This document shows, piece after piece, positions 22,490 through 34,473 of a stretch of DNA of 64,000 nt. The stretch is from Cryptomeria japonica (taxonomy: Eukaryota > Streptophyta > Pinopsida > Cupressales > Cupressaceae). Where the stretch lies: the NCBI RefSeq assembly GCF_030272615.1, contig NC_081405.1, positions 604,918,177-604,982,176 on the forward strand. Direction: 5' to 3'. Below the pieces are notes generated by a model. The model made no database searches. It was not told the DNA's origin and saw only the letters and a list, made by a program, of their open reading frames with translations. The position numbers and the translations under genes are program-made. Each line of letters begins with the position of its first letter. Positions within the stretch are counted from its first letter, which is position 1.

Positions 22490-25400
22490 CATCCCGAATC
22501 TATGCTATCTGATAAGGCTTAGGGTGTTTCAATCTTTCCAACTTCAATTTATTCACCATTTCTTCTGAAACAAGATTATCTGAACTACCACTATCAATAA
22601 CTACTTTACAACACTTACCAAATACCTTACATCTAGTCTTGAATAAATTTCTTCTCTACAAGGGCTCTTATTCCTCTCCGGTATGACACAAAGCTCTCCT
22701 CATCATTAAGAGTTCTCCATCCTCCAGTTTGTTATTTAGTCTGGTGGGGATTTCTTCTACCAATGTTGTTCTCCCAGTGTTCTCTATCTTCTTACATTCG
22801 AAAGCACAATGTCCTTCTCCTCCACACTTATAGAAAGTTCCTCTAAACACTCTTTTATCTTGTCTTCTGTCATCTTTTCCCAAAATTTCATTCCAATAAC
22901 TATCAGGTTCTCTCCTTCTGTCATCCTTCTGGTATGAACTACCATCTTTTCTTACTTCCTTGTCCTTAATCTAATCTATACAGGTTTCTCTTCCTTTGGA
23001 ATAGCCTTCGCCTCCTTGAAATCTTCCTCTAGAAAACCTTCCACCTCTACCTCGCTGTCACTTCTCATGTCTTTTGTTCAACTTCTCTTCTACTTTTAGG
23101 GCATATTGGTAAGCTTCTTCAATACTCTGCAACTTGATCAAACTGAGTTCATCTTGTATAGACATCCGCAATCCATTCTAATATCTTGCAGCTTGTTTAA
23201 CCTCATCATCGACATGTCCAGATCTAATATTCAATTTGTAGAATGCTTCAGTATACTCCTTCACACTAGATTCTTTTTGCTTCAAGTTCTGTAACTTTCA
23301 GAATAAATTTACTTGATAATCAGTTGGCATAAACTTCGATTTTAACTTGGTAACCATCCGCTCCCATGATTTGAACTTTTCTTTGCCTCTTCTCTGTCTA
23401 TCAACTTGAAAATGCTCCTACCAAAGAGATGCATGACCTTTCAACCGTGTACATGCATATTTCACCTTTCTTTCCTCTATGTTGTTCTCAAAATCAAAAT
23501 ACTTCTCAATCTCCAAGATCCAATCCATCAATTCATCTGAATCCAACTTACCATCATACTTTGGTGGGGTAAAATGAGCTCTGGTATTTTCCCTACTCAA
23601 AACCCTCAAGAATCTCTCTTCATCTTGATCGATCACTGGTGGGTTTGCTACTTGTTCTTCTGGTGCTTCTTCTTCTTCTTCATCTTCACTTACATCTTCA
23701 ATATGTCTACCTCTTCTCTGGGCTATTTCAATGGCTTCTAACTGGGCTACAATTCCTCTCAACGTTTCCATCACAACAAGGTTTGCATCAAGAATTACTT
23801 TAGTGGTGAATATTCACCAATGGCAAATATTTTACATCGACGACCTGGAAAATGGAGAATATATTGTACCACCGAGGGTGGCCATGTCGCCAAGAATTTA
23901 TAAATATTCATCAAATGCATGACCCAATTGCCCATTGTTTTATGTAATTAATTGTATCTATGTGAATATTTCACCAATAGAATCCACGTTTTCCACATGG
24001 TAAACTCAATTCTTGTGCCTACACTCTTCGAGGTTGCCTTAATAGATGACCATAATTTTCCAATAGCCATATAAAGATTTATTTTCTAGGAGGACCCAAT
24101 TTGCCTGGCATTTTGCGGACACATCTCTCCATTCACCCCAATTTTCTCTAACTCTATTATATTTGCCAATTAACTGGTCAACCCATAATTGCCTCAGAAA
24201 TTACATAAGACGTGTTATAGTTAAGTGGAATTCACCAAATATTTGTATACCATGTAAAATTCCCATTGAATTTGCCAAATAAGTATTGGTATAAATACAT
24301 TCAAAGATCAGATCTATCTCTACACAATTTGGTTAGTTCTAGGCTCTCAATTCAGATCAATAGCGAAGTTTCAAACTAGGAACAACCATTTTTGCTGACT
24401 CCATTGGCGTCTGCTAGTAACTTATTAGGTGAGTGATCATATTTTTGAAGTTTTATAGTATTATTTTGAATTCATCTCTATCTATTTGCATTGCTAAGTT
24501 CATTCTTATTCAATGGGGACCCATCAATGCTAGTGGTCACCAGGGAGACCTCAGACATCTAGATTGTAGGTCATAGAGCTAATGAATCATATAGTCTTAG
24601 TCTATTTGCTATTATTACTTCTTCAACAACTTGATATTTTAACTACCATCAGCTCTGACAATTTATCTACCAAAGGAGAATTGAAGAAGAAATAAGTGAA
24701 GATCGTCTATAAATATCTCTTGATACTAGCAATTCCTTCACCAATCGTATTAATTCTTTTGTCCTTTAAATTTTTAAAAATATTTTGTATCTCTCAGTAA
24801 ATCTTTCTCATAAATGCATGAGTATGCGAAAATGCAAATAACCATAAACCACTACCAATTACCAGATTGGAAGTCGTGTGTGTTGAGTGGATCGCAGTTA
24901 GAGAATGTCAGTGACAAGACATTAATAAATGTCGATACTCGATTAGATTTGATACGTGTATACCATATCCAATTCCATTTTGGGACTTTCTGGAGAACTA
25001 CGTTCTCTTTAGAAATTTGGGCCAAAATAAAACTTCATCCATTGATCTACGATCATTGAACGATTTTAAATCATTGATGGATTTTAGGTGCCTGTGACGT
25101 GTCGATGAGGTCGTGCTTATTGATACATCGTGCAGAGTCCAGACTTGACATGATATTGCATTAACTAGATGATGAGATGGTTATTAATAGATAAGGAAAA
25201 TGGCAATGACTTTATGAAATCATCGATAAATATATATTTTTCCATAAATAATGAAATATTAGCCAATAAAATTAAATAATTTTCAAATGGTAGATTAAAA
25301 TCACCAATACACAAATAATTTTTCCTTCTGAATATAACTTTTCGCCCATACAGTTATATATTTTTTCCTTTAAACTAAAAGAATTCGCCTCTGATATTAT

Positions 25401-25662
25401 ATATTTTCCCCACACAATAATGAATTATTCGCCAAGATTTTATGGAATTTTCGTACCATAAAAAAAAATCGCCAACACAAATTATTATTTTTTTCCAAAT
25501 TTGAAAAACATTTCTCCATCAAATAAGAAATTCCCCCCCAAAAATAATGTCTGATTCACCAGGATTTTACACTTCTACCCGGGGGGTGGTTTCTTAAAGT
25601 TATCCCTGGTTTGCATTCCCACGCACTCCACCATTCCTATTTCCTCTTCGCACCCTCTTCAT
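22490..25662 (-). pseudogene. Gypsy-B gag, interrupted by the 1.8 kb insert
   Basis: An ATG at 25,662 opens a frame that runs to the insert at 25,607. The same frame resumes at 23,779 and continues with METLRGIVAQLEAIE. Only 20 codons, counting the target copy once, precede the codon at 23,774. An acidic stretch (EDEEEEEAPEEQ) is followed by the retrotransposon gag domain (HFTPPKYDGKLDSDELMDWI near 23,560) and a CCHC-like knuckle, CGGEGHCAFEC, near 22,825. A TAG at 23,418-23,420 follows TGG, where relatives have a second Trp. More stops follow downstream. Confidence 0.8.
23789..25607. mobile_element. 1.8 kb non-coding DNA-transposon-like insert with 9-bp target duplication
   Basis: GGTTTGCAT stands on both sides (23,780-23,788 and 25,608-25,616), and the Gypsy-B gag frame runs through one copy. 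The ends are weakly inverted: the left reads CAAGAATTACTTTAGTGG, and the reverse complement of the right reads AGGGATAACTTTAAG. The insert is AT-rich with the palindrome TGGTGAATATTCACCA near its left end and scattered TTCGCC or TTCACC motifs. No transposase is visible. The 9-bp duplication suggests a Mutator-like non-autonomous element; weak termini leave this open. An LTR-like phrase, TGCTGACTCCATTGGCGTC near 24,396, hints at possible retrotransposon material inside. Confidence 0.6.
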
Positions 25663-25743
25663 GCCAGTCCTCTGCAGTTGCAGGTCAGATCCACAATCCA
25701 CCACCCTACAACAAAATCTTTAGGACAACACAACCTCCATAAT

Positions 25744-25763
25744 GAAATCTCGCTCAGATACCA
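25744..25763 (-). promoter_or_regulatory. Primer binding site of Gypsy-B
   Basis: TGGTATCTGAGCGAGATTTC on the minus strand, two bases after the 5' LTR. It resembles the initiator-Met tRNA complement (TGGTATCAGAGC...) with a few changes. Confidence 0.75.
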
Positions 25764-25765
25764 CT

Positions 25766-26545
25766 TGGTGTAGTCACCGATTAGGAGAGACCTCAAAGAT
25801 ATCAATTTGGACTAGGTAGCAAGAGTAAGTACAACAAAAACAAGAGGATATGATGGAGGCAATGCAGAACTGAATGAATTAGATCATGAAAACTGATTAT
25901 AGATAACTAGTAACATTTGGATTACATTTGACTCACTAGCCTGCTATATACATGCTCAATTATAGAATCGGTCAAATTCAGACCTCCAAATCTAAGGATA
26001 TGTCTTCTATATTCTTCCTGATTGATTTATGATTCTTAATTACATTGATTTATATGGTCTAGAGGGGTCTGGGTCGGTCCAAGAGGGATGAAATGCCAAA
26101 GAACAAGATCAAACATGTAAAATCACTAGGTCGGCCTCTACCAATGAAAATCCTTCGAAAAATCCAAAGGAAGAAGTGCGGATCAGAGGGAAGGTCGGCC
26201 ACACACCATGGAACATTGGAATAAACAAACTAGAGTTCCACAAGATATATAAAGGATCCACAAGATTCACTAATAACAAATAGGTCCAAGTGGTTTCTGT
26301 GTTCTAAGCCAGAAAAATTGTCATGGAATCTAAAAGCGATAACTTGCTGAAAAATGATCCAAACGTTCCATGGTTTAGGAATAAGATGATCATGTTCAAA
26401 ATAAAAATCTAGCTCCATAAGATCTAGTGAGAAAATACAAGAAAATGTAGAAAGGAACGCTGAAACTGCAAAACAAAAAACAAATAGAAAAGAAATAGTT
26501 TTGGTTGATGCAAGATTTCCAAGAATCGGGGATGCTCCTGCATCA
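25766..26545 (-). repeat. Gypsy-B 5' LTR
   Basis: The plus-strand reading starts TGGTGTAGTCACCGATTAGG and ends GGATGCTCCTGCATCA, so it has TG/CA ends. It pairs with the left copy at 18,495-19,280. Confidence 0.85.
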
Positions 26546-27235
26546 AATATTGATATATTATGTTTCCCATGGATATTTAATGTAATATTTATTTATTTGA
26601 TTTAAACATAGACATGTAACATGTAGAGATTCCTTGGGAATATTCTTGAGACCACTTGATGAGTTGTATTGTAACATTGGGATTATTATATTGTATTTAT
26701 TTAATATTGGGGAAAGATATTTAAAAAGAGAAATCTTAGTACCCAATATTAAATGTGGGGTCATGGGTTAGTTGTGACCACATGATTTTACTTTACCACT
26801 ACTTGTTCTTGTGTGAGCTTTTGTCTATACAAGCAAGCACATGTTTAGTGGTTAAGGTTGGCTAGTGGTATTGGGTTGTCATTGTATTGAGTCCTTTGGA
26901 GGATATAATTTGTGGGGCATGGCATGGGATGCATGCGGATTCATTCTTCGACACATTGAAATGCATTGGAGGGCTTGATGGTTCGAAGGTATTCATTGTA
27001 ACTCTTGTTGCTTTATGGCTGATTAATACAATGGAGTATGGATGGTTTTGGAGGCTGGGTTTTTTCCCTCATGAGGGTTTTCCCAAGATATATCTTGTGT
27101 TATCTTGTGGCTTGTCTATTTTGATCTTTGAATTATGGTGATTATGTAAGATTGTATGCATTCTTTTCTCTCATGGGCTATGTAGGAAATGGATTATTTT
27201 TATGTGGGTTTAAAGCATTATTTCCTAATCGTAAA

Positions 27236-28288
27236 GAACAATACCATTGCAAAGATTTATCTCTAAATGTTCTAGTAAACGATTTAGCCAAAAGTCTTTG
27301 ATCATAGGAAAAATCACTACATAGTTTGAAATATTTTCACATGAGTCATAGGGTCACATTTTTCATTATAAAGCTCCAATTGAGAGACTTCTACATGTGT
27401 AGGAAGGACAACATGAACAATATCATTAGATTATAGGCTCACTACATCAAATGTGGGCACATTAAACTTTGATTGGATCATGGAAGCTATTTGTTGTTGC
27501 AAGGATGACATGGTTTGGGCTAGGCTATTAACAATTGCTTTAGTGGAAGGGTTGAAATTGGACATGTTGGATTGGGATGGAGGAGTAACATTGTTGAAGG
27601 AAGGAGGAGGTTGAGAATAAGGAGGTGGAACACTATGATAGGTAGGTATGGGAGATTATTGGGTAATAGATGGAAGAATCACAAATGAAGGGATGAAAGA
27701 GTGTTGATTAGAAATGTTGCCCCCTTGACTAACACGTGTAGTAATAACATTTTGTGTGGAAGTAGCCTTGATATTTGATATAAAAGTAGGCACACTAATC
27801 ACATAAATAGTCATAGGAATAGAATGATTAACTTGACTAAGAGGTTGAGTGTAACCAAGGAATTCAACACAACTTTTCAAAGGCATGATATTGGTGTCAA
27901 CAATATGAGCAAGGCCATGCAACAAATCAATGCCAACTTTATCACTTTGAACCATTATTTTTAATCCTTCAATCAATGGGATACCCTCACTTTCTAGGTA
28001 TTGTTGACTCATCAATTGTTGAATATTTTCAAATTCATTGTCAATCTTCTCCAATTGGTCAGCAAAAACCCTAGTTAGTGATTCACCCTCATCATGATAA
28101 TTATGTAAAGAATGAGGATAAATAACATCAATTGTTGGAATAGAAGAACCATTGACATTCTCATGAAACAAGCTATCCAAATCAGGCTCCCCATCCTTAG
28201 TAATTAAACCTTGGGAAGTCTTAATTCTATAAATTATTCTCACATGAATATTATAGGTAGGACTAATAGTAGTAAAACTTGTGCACAA
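27236..28288 (-). pseudogene. Gypsy-A gag N-terminal part
   Basis: An open frame from 28,288 to a stop at 27,656, continuing in frame to 27,236. It starts with a region rich in hydrophobic and polar residues of unknown fold (residues near EGESLTRVFADQLEKIDNEF). A Pro-rich stretch follows (SVPPPYSQPPPSF), then the gag core ELYNEKCDPMTHVKIFQTMC and TFRDKSLQWYCSL, which is cut by insert X. No clear ATG starts the frame. The stop at 27,656 (CAA to TAA is the simplest origin) and another near 27,433 break it. Confidence 0.7.
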
Positions 28289-28804
28289 AGGAAGGAAATT
28301 TGAATTTGAATTTGAAAATTGTGATTAAGCAATAAATTTTTTGTGAAAAATGATTGATTAACCAAGTAATTAAGAAATTTGATGTGTGAATTTGAAAGAT
28401 AAATACATTTATATCATAGCATAACATTCGTAAAGATCAAATCTGAAAATTAATTTGGTAAATTATGCAACCCACATGGTAAATTTTAAAATTATAAATT
28501 AGGGTTTTTGTAAATTCAACCACTAAATTTATGTAATTCAATATAAAAATGAGATGTACGAAGGAAAATTTGAATTTAAAATTAAATGAATAATCAAATC
28601 TAAAATAATAAATTGAAATTAGACAACCCACAAGATCAATTTTAGAATTAAAATTAGGGTTTTTGTGAATTTAACCTCTAAATTTTTAAAATTTAATAAA
28701 AAATTAAACTTGGAAATGAAAATTTGAATTTGAAATTTCTTAAACAATCAAATTTGAGAACACAAATCAGAATTATAGGTGTAAGGAATCAGGTTCACCA
28801 AAAA
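28289..28804 (-). other. Gypsy-A leader and probable primer binding site
   Basis: Very AT-rich untranslated leader. Next to the LTR the minus strand reads TTTTTGGTGAACCTGATTCC (28,804-28,785), a plausible primer site for a tRNA other than initiator Met, but I cannot name the tRNA. Phrases such as AATTAGGGTTTTTGT recur at about 28,500 and 28,660. Confidence 0.45.
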
Positions 28805-29824
28805 TGTATTTGGTGAAAAATTAGGGTTTCCACCATTATATGTATGAAACCTGCTAATTTTTACTTGGGGACCAATACATTAGGGAAAGATAGGAATTAT
28901 ATAGATTTAATCCTAAGAGGTTTGAATGCTGATCTAATTTCAGGGGTGTTGAGTATGCCTCTTCTTTCCCTTAAGTTTAATTGAATTATTGAATTTGCTT
29001 AAATTAGTGTAAATGTGTTGGAAATTGATGTAAAAATACATAAATAGTACACTATGGTTGTTGGATCGAGACATGAACTTGGATCTGAGGATTATAAGAG
29101 GATTCAAATATGTTCCTAGAAGAATTTCTTGATTTGTCGAGACCAATGTGACAGTTGCTCTAGTCTTTCATACTTTTCACACTCCAATGGGGGATCAATT
29201 CATCTCTGCAAATAAAGCTTATCCTAAAGATCACAACTCGATACCTATTCCTGCACACACTATGAAAGGGAAATAGGTTGGGAATAGGGGTTTGCCTTAA
29301 GTCAAACCTCAATTTTAGAATTAGCCATGAAATAGAAATAAAATCTGATTGAATTATAGTAATGGAAATGTACTCCTTTTGAGGGAGATGTTGAGTAATG
29401 ATTGAAGCACAAATAATATACTTCCTTGTGAAACCTTTTTTGTCTCCACATGAAATTAGGGTTTCATAAAGTCTTTAAAATAACATAGAACATGAATGTC
29501 AACTCCAATGCTTGAATCTTGACTTTATCTTTGTTCTAATGCTTGAAAGAAGACTGATTGCTTGCTTGCTTGAACTTGAATGCTTGATTGATAGATATTG
29601 AATTGAATTTCATGTGTGTGTATGCTAAAATGAGAGGGGTAGACCTCTCTTTTATACTTGCTCTTCAAAAAACAATTTGATTTTCTGACATGAGCTGACA
29701 CAAAGTTGGAATACCCGCTCATATTTCATGACCATTAAGGGACCCAAATTTGGGTCCTAATTGGGAGGACCAGGGTGTTGGGTGCTCTGGTCTTGTGGGG
29801 ACCCTGACGCCACACCTTGGTCCT

Positions 29825-31423
29825 TGATGGGATGGGGTTTGGGATAGACTAGCCTAGTCTATGCTCTTGGATTCTTTCCTTGGATCACCTAGTGTTCACC
29901 ACAGACCCTAGGGTCTCTAGGAATTCCCTTTTCTTGAGGAATCCCCTGACCATGCCCAATCCACCCACCAATGATTTTCTTTGCTTCTCCTAAGGTCTCA
30001 CCTACTCATGAGACTCAAAACCCCTTACTATGGCTAATAAGGGCTAATCTTGTTCCACACCTTCCAAGGTCTTAGCAAGGTTGTTTCAAGTCCATTTCAA
30101 GGTTTTTCCACCCATTTATGAGCCCCCAAGAGGTTTCAATATTCTAACCCCTTACTGATTTCACAAATTTGGGTTTTTGCCTTCAAAAAGGGCTAGAAGG
30201 ATTAGGACCAATTAGGCCTCCTAACCGGTCTTCTAGGGCTCCCTCTCACAAATGGTGCACAAACAACCCGATCTCCCAAAAAGGACTACCATTCATTTGG
30301 TAAGGACTCAAGGATTTTCTAGGTTTTAGGCCCCCAAGTGTCTGTACATTGTCCTTGGTGGATTTTAAGGGTTTTAAGGGTTTTTGTGAGGGTTTTTAGG
30401 GTCTGCCTAGGTCACAGTGAGCGTTTTGAGTTTTAGCCACCTTGTTTGGATTGGTGGAGGCTCCTCCTTCACACCAATGATGCTTCACTCACTCCTCTAC
30501 ACTTCCTCCAAAATATACACTCTCCACTATTCAACCTTGCTCTCCAAGACCTCTGCACCAACAACCATTTCTAACCGGGCACTATCCAGTCTCTCCTAGG
30601 AATGGGTCTTTGCTTGGCCTCCTTGCATTTCCAAGGGCCTTTCTTTCTTGGGACTATAGTACAGGGTCTTCACATCCATTCCCCATGGTTTCATGGTGGT
30701 TCCACAATGGGGAATGGAGTTAAGACTTCATTTACTCAAACCGGTCCAAAACTGGACAGTAAGACTGCAACTTACAAATTATTTACAAACACACTCAACC
30801 GGTAAAAAAAAAGCTAATATAATCACTCAAAATGAAGATATATACACCAAAGAAGACATTACACATAGGTTTTCTTGCAAATCAATCCATTAGTTTGCTC
30901 GGTAACTGCATTCAAACTGACTGGTAACCCAAAAACAGTCACAGTCAATTCAGTTTGCTTGAGCCGTACAATCTTTGACATCCAACCCTTTAACTTAGGG
31001 TTTGTAACATATTATACTACCCATACCTCAGTCGGTGTGCCACATTTAGGGTTGTCCATGCCAACCTAAGGATTTTGACATCATGGTGGAAAAGTTGCTT
31101 GACAACTTTTAAAAGTTGTCATCAAACTTTTGCAACTTTTGAGCAACTTTCCAATCTTGCTCTTCATGACTCCTAGACCCACAATGGGCCAACCTAAGGA
31201 CACCACCATGATATGAAGGACCCCTAAACACCTCCAAGACACACATACCCTCCATTTTCAAGAAAATCACAATTTTGACTTATGACCCCTAAGATCTTCT
31301 CTAGGACCCTACCTAGGACCTATGAGCACATGGTTCATTATTTTATGTACAATGGCTTCTAAAGAAGCATAACACCAACAAGAAAAAGAAAGAGAAAGAG
31401 TCTGGAAGGGTGCTCCTACACCA
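29825..31423 (-). repeat. Gypsy-C 3' LTR
   Basis: Plus-strand reading starts TGATGGGATGGGGTTTGGG and ends GGTGCTCCTACACCA. Matches 36,122-37,720. Confidence 0.92.
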
Positions 31424-31435
31424 TACTCCCCCTTT
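31424..31435 (-). promoter_or_regulatory. Polypurine tract of Gypsy-C
   Basis: AAAGGGGGAGTA on the minus strand, directly before the 3' LTR start TGGTGTAGG. Confidence 0.85.
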
Positions 31436-31443
31436 GCACACAA

Positions 31444-34400
31444 CTAAGAAATAGAAGAAGAGATGAGAGCTAGGTCTATTCCAAGTGTCTTGAACTTGCT
31501 CTCCTCCACCCATGTAGCTTCAGAAACTGGTTGATCTGCCCATTTCACTAAGTGCTCCATGTAGACTTGGTGTCTAGTAGACTTCTTCACCCTTGATTCC
31601 AAGATCTCCTCTGCTTTAGCCCTCTTCACTTGATGTAAGGTGTTTATATCCAAGTCTTGTAACACCTTGGCTTGGTTCTTAGTCTGCTCTGCTATCTCTC
31701 CCTTGTACATTACTAGATCAACAACATTGAAGACTGGTGAAATGGCTAAGTTTGAAGGTAAATCCACCTTATAGGCATTCTCGCCTTATTTTGCCAAAAT
31801 TTGACAAGGTCCTACCCTCTTCATCTGCAGTTTGGTAGGCTTACCACTTTGCATCCTAGCTTTGCTCAAATGGACCATCACCTAGTCACCCACCTTGAAC
31901 TAAACTTCTCTTCTTTTCTCATCCACTTTATCTTTCAGCTTTTGAGTGGATTCAAGGATGGCCTTCTTAACTTGCTCTTGAACTTCCTTGATGATTTGGG
32001 TGAAGTCCTCTGCATATCCACTCTTCATCTCCAAACTGCTAAGATCTCTCAACTCACATACTCCCCTTGGATGTCTGCCATACACAACCTCAAAAGGACT
32101 TTTACCAGTGGTCCTATTCACACTGTCATTATATGCATACTCTACTTGAGGAATGATAAGGTCCTATGTCTGACCATACTCCTTAGTTAGACACCTCAAC
32201 AAATTGCCTAACACTCTATTGATGACTTCAGTTTGACCATCTGTTTGTGGATGGTAAGCTGAGCTAAATGACAAGTTAGTTCCTAGTCTCCTCCATAATG
32301 TCTGCCAAAAATGACCCATGAACTTGCTATCCCTATCTGAAACAATGCTTAAAGGGAGTCCGTGAATCCTAACAATCTCTTTGAAGAAAAGATGTGCAAC
32401 ATAGCTAGCATCATGTGTAGTCTTACATGGAATGAAATGACTCATTTTGGAAAATCTATCTACTACCACATAGATGTTGTCTATACCTATTTTAGTCTTG
32501 GGAAGTCCTACTACAAAGTCCATGCTTATACATTCCCAAGGTCTATTAGGGACCGGTAATGGTTGATAGAGACCAGCATTACTTGATCCCCCTTTTGCTC
32601 TTTGGCATACACCACACTGTTCTACATACCTTTTCACATCTCTTGGCAACTTTGGCCAATAGTAGTACCTCTGTACTAAATCCAAGGTTTTATTAATACC
32701 AAAGTGTCCACTCAAATTGCCATTATGCTTCTCTTGGATGAGGTTCTCCCTCATAGATCCTCTAGGTACACACAACTGGTTACCCTTGAACAAGAGACCA
32801 TTTTGGAGAGTGTAATCCGCATACTCACCATGGAAATGGTTCTCAAACTCTTTGCAAACCTTGTAAGCTGATGAGAAGTCTTCATCTCCTTCATAGAGGT
32901 CTTTGAAACCTTCTATGCCTATGCTCTGCATCTGTAATTCTTGAACAGTCAACAACTTCCTGCTTAATGCATCTGCCACCTTGTTAAGTTTCCCCTTCTT
33001 ATGCTTGATGGTGAAGGTGAAGGATTGGAGATATTCCATCCATTTCAGATGTCTATTTCTTAGCTTCTTTTGAGTATTAATGTAACTCAATGCCTGATTG
33101 TCTGTGAACACTACAAATTCTTTTGGGAGTAGGTAATGCCTCCATTTATTTAGTGACTACACTAATGCATATAACTCTAGGTCATAGGCTGAGTACTTGT
33201 TCTTTGCTTCATTAAGCTTCTCACTAAAAAATTCCACAGGTCTTCCCTCTTGACTCAATACACCACCTACTGCAATTCCACTTGCATCACACTCCAAAGT
33301 GAATAGCTTATCAAATGTAGGTAGGAGAAGGATAGGTTTTGTGGCTACTTCTTGCTTCAACATTTGAAATGCTTTGTCAGCCTACTCTGTCCATTTAAAC
33401 TTAGTTTTAAGACCTCCTTTAATGGTGTCAAGGACTGGTGCACATATGCCACTGAAATTCCTCACAAACTTCCTATAGAATTGAGCTAATCCATGGAAAC
33501 TTCTAACTTCAGTCCCTGTTTTAGGTGCAGGCCAATTCAAGATTGCCTCCACTTTGCTTGGATCCATCTTCAAGGTTCCCTTAGACACCACAAATCCTAA
33601 GTAAACCAGCTCTTGCTTCAAGAAGTCACACTTCTCTAGGTTGATGGATAGCTTCTCCTCATGCAACCTCTCTAAGACTAACCTCAAATGCTCAAGGTGC
33701 TCTTCTTTGGTTCTATTGTAGATGATAATGTCATCTAAGTACACCACCACAAATCTGCTTGTGAAATCCTTCAACACTTCATTCATCAACCTCATGAAGG
33801 TACTTAGAGCATTGGTGAGTCCAAATGGCATCACAAGCCATTCATACAATCCATCTGTGGTCTTGAAAGCAGTCTTCCACTCATCATCCTCCTTAATTCT
33901 TATCTGGTGATAACCACTTTTAAGGTCTAGCTTAGTAAAGTACATAGCCCCTCCTAAATAGTCCATTAGATCCTCTATTCTAGGAATAGGAAACCTATAC
34001 CTTAGGGTAATCCTATTAATTTCTCTTGAGTCTGTGCAAAGTCTTCGCTTACCTCCTTTTTTTGATGCTAGAACTACCGGGACTGCACATGGGCTAATGC
34101 TCTTCTTAATCAGTCCTTGTTCCAATAAATCCTGCACTTGCCTTGCTACCTCCTTATTCTGATCAGGTGTGAGCTTATATGCAGCCTTGTTAGGTAAGGA
34201 TGCACTGGGAACAAAGTCTATTTGATGACTTATAGACCTTCTAGGTGGGAGTGTTGCAGGTGTTCCATCACTCACTATATCCTTATGCTCTTGCAACATT
34301 TGCTTCACCTCCTTGGGTATCTCTGCCTGCAACTTGCCTTCTTCATCCTTTGGTTTCACAAAGATGGCACACTTCACTGTCTCCTCCTCATGTAGTAAGT

Positions 34401-34473
34401 TTAAGAACTCTTTACCAGTAGCTATTAAAACACTAGGTGTTTTTGAAGTGCCCTCCTCATCCTCTATCAAAGA
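31444..34473 (-). pseudogene. Gypsy-C pol: RT, RNase H, integrase, chromodomain
   Basis: All segments are in one frame with gag. RT (34,470-33,382) has motif A LDLKSGYHQI at residues 181-190 of that segment, [12 protein letters not shown], and YLDD at 244-247. RNase H reads LECDASGIAVGGVLSQ near 33,280 and ends in NKVADALSRK near 32,970. Integrase has a zinc finger (GHFGINKT...CGVCQRAKGG), core ISMDFVVGLPKT, SDRDSKFMGHFW and HPQTDGQTEVINR, so D, D and E are retained. After the integrase C-terminus comes a chromodomain-like end (EEILESRVKKST...LVKWADQPVSEATWVEE), typical of chromoviruses that target heterochromatin. Stops at 33,382, 33,157, 32,164 and 31,900 are all TAG. Further stops lie near 31,875 and 31,795. 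Confidence 0.93.

Larger units (their letters stand above)
18495..26545 (-). mobile_element. Gypsy-B, Ty3/Gypsy retrotransposon (degenerate)
   Basis: 8.05 kb element flanked by AATAT at 18,490-18,494 and 26,546-26,550. LTRs are 18,495-19,280 and 25,766-26,545 and are clearly more diverged from each other than those of Copia-2 or Gypsy-C. Order on the minus strand: LTR, PBS, gag (split by the 1.8 kb insert), zinc knuckle, protease, RT, RNase H, integrase, LTR. It lies inside insert X. Confidence 0.9.
18439..27230 (+). mobile_element. Insert X: solo-LTR-like element carrying Gypsy-B
   Basis: GTAAA flanks it (18,434-18,438 and 27,231-27,235), and the Gypsy-A gag reading picks up on both sides (WYCSL, then PPYYIMSFQQ). 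Without Gypsy-B the insert is about 736 bp (18,439-18,494 plus 26,551-27,230). Short inverted ends TTAGGAAA / TTTCCTAA lie two bases in from each border. The right part has LTR-like landmarks, such as GGGTTTTTTCCCTCATGAGG near 27,058 and ATCTTGTGTTATCTTGTG. No internal coding region or second LTR exists, so a solo LTR is the best reading. Its ends are not TG/CA. Confidence 0.6.

Noticed and set aside
26887-27141. 84-codon plus-strand frame
   Set aside because: Falls in the LTR-like insert X and has no recognisable domain.
30417-31069. Short plus-strand frames, repeated at 36,990-37,366
   Set aside because: They lie in both Gypsy-C LTRs at matching positions and are non-coding.
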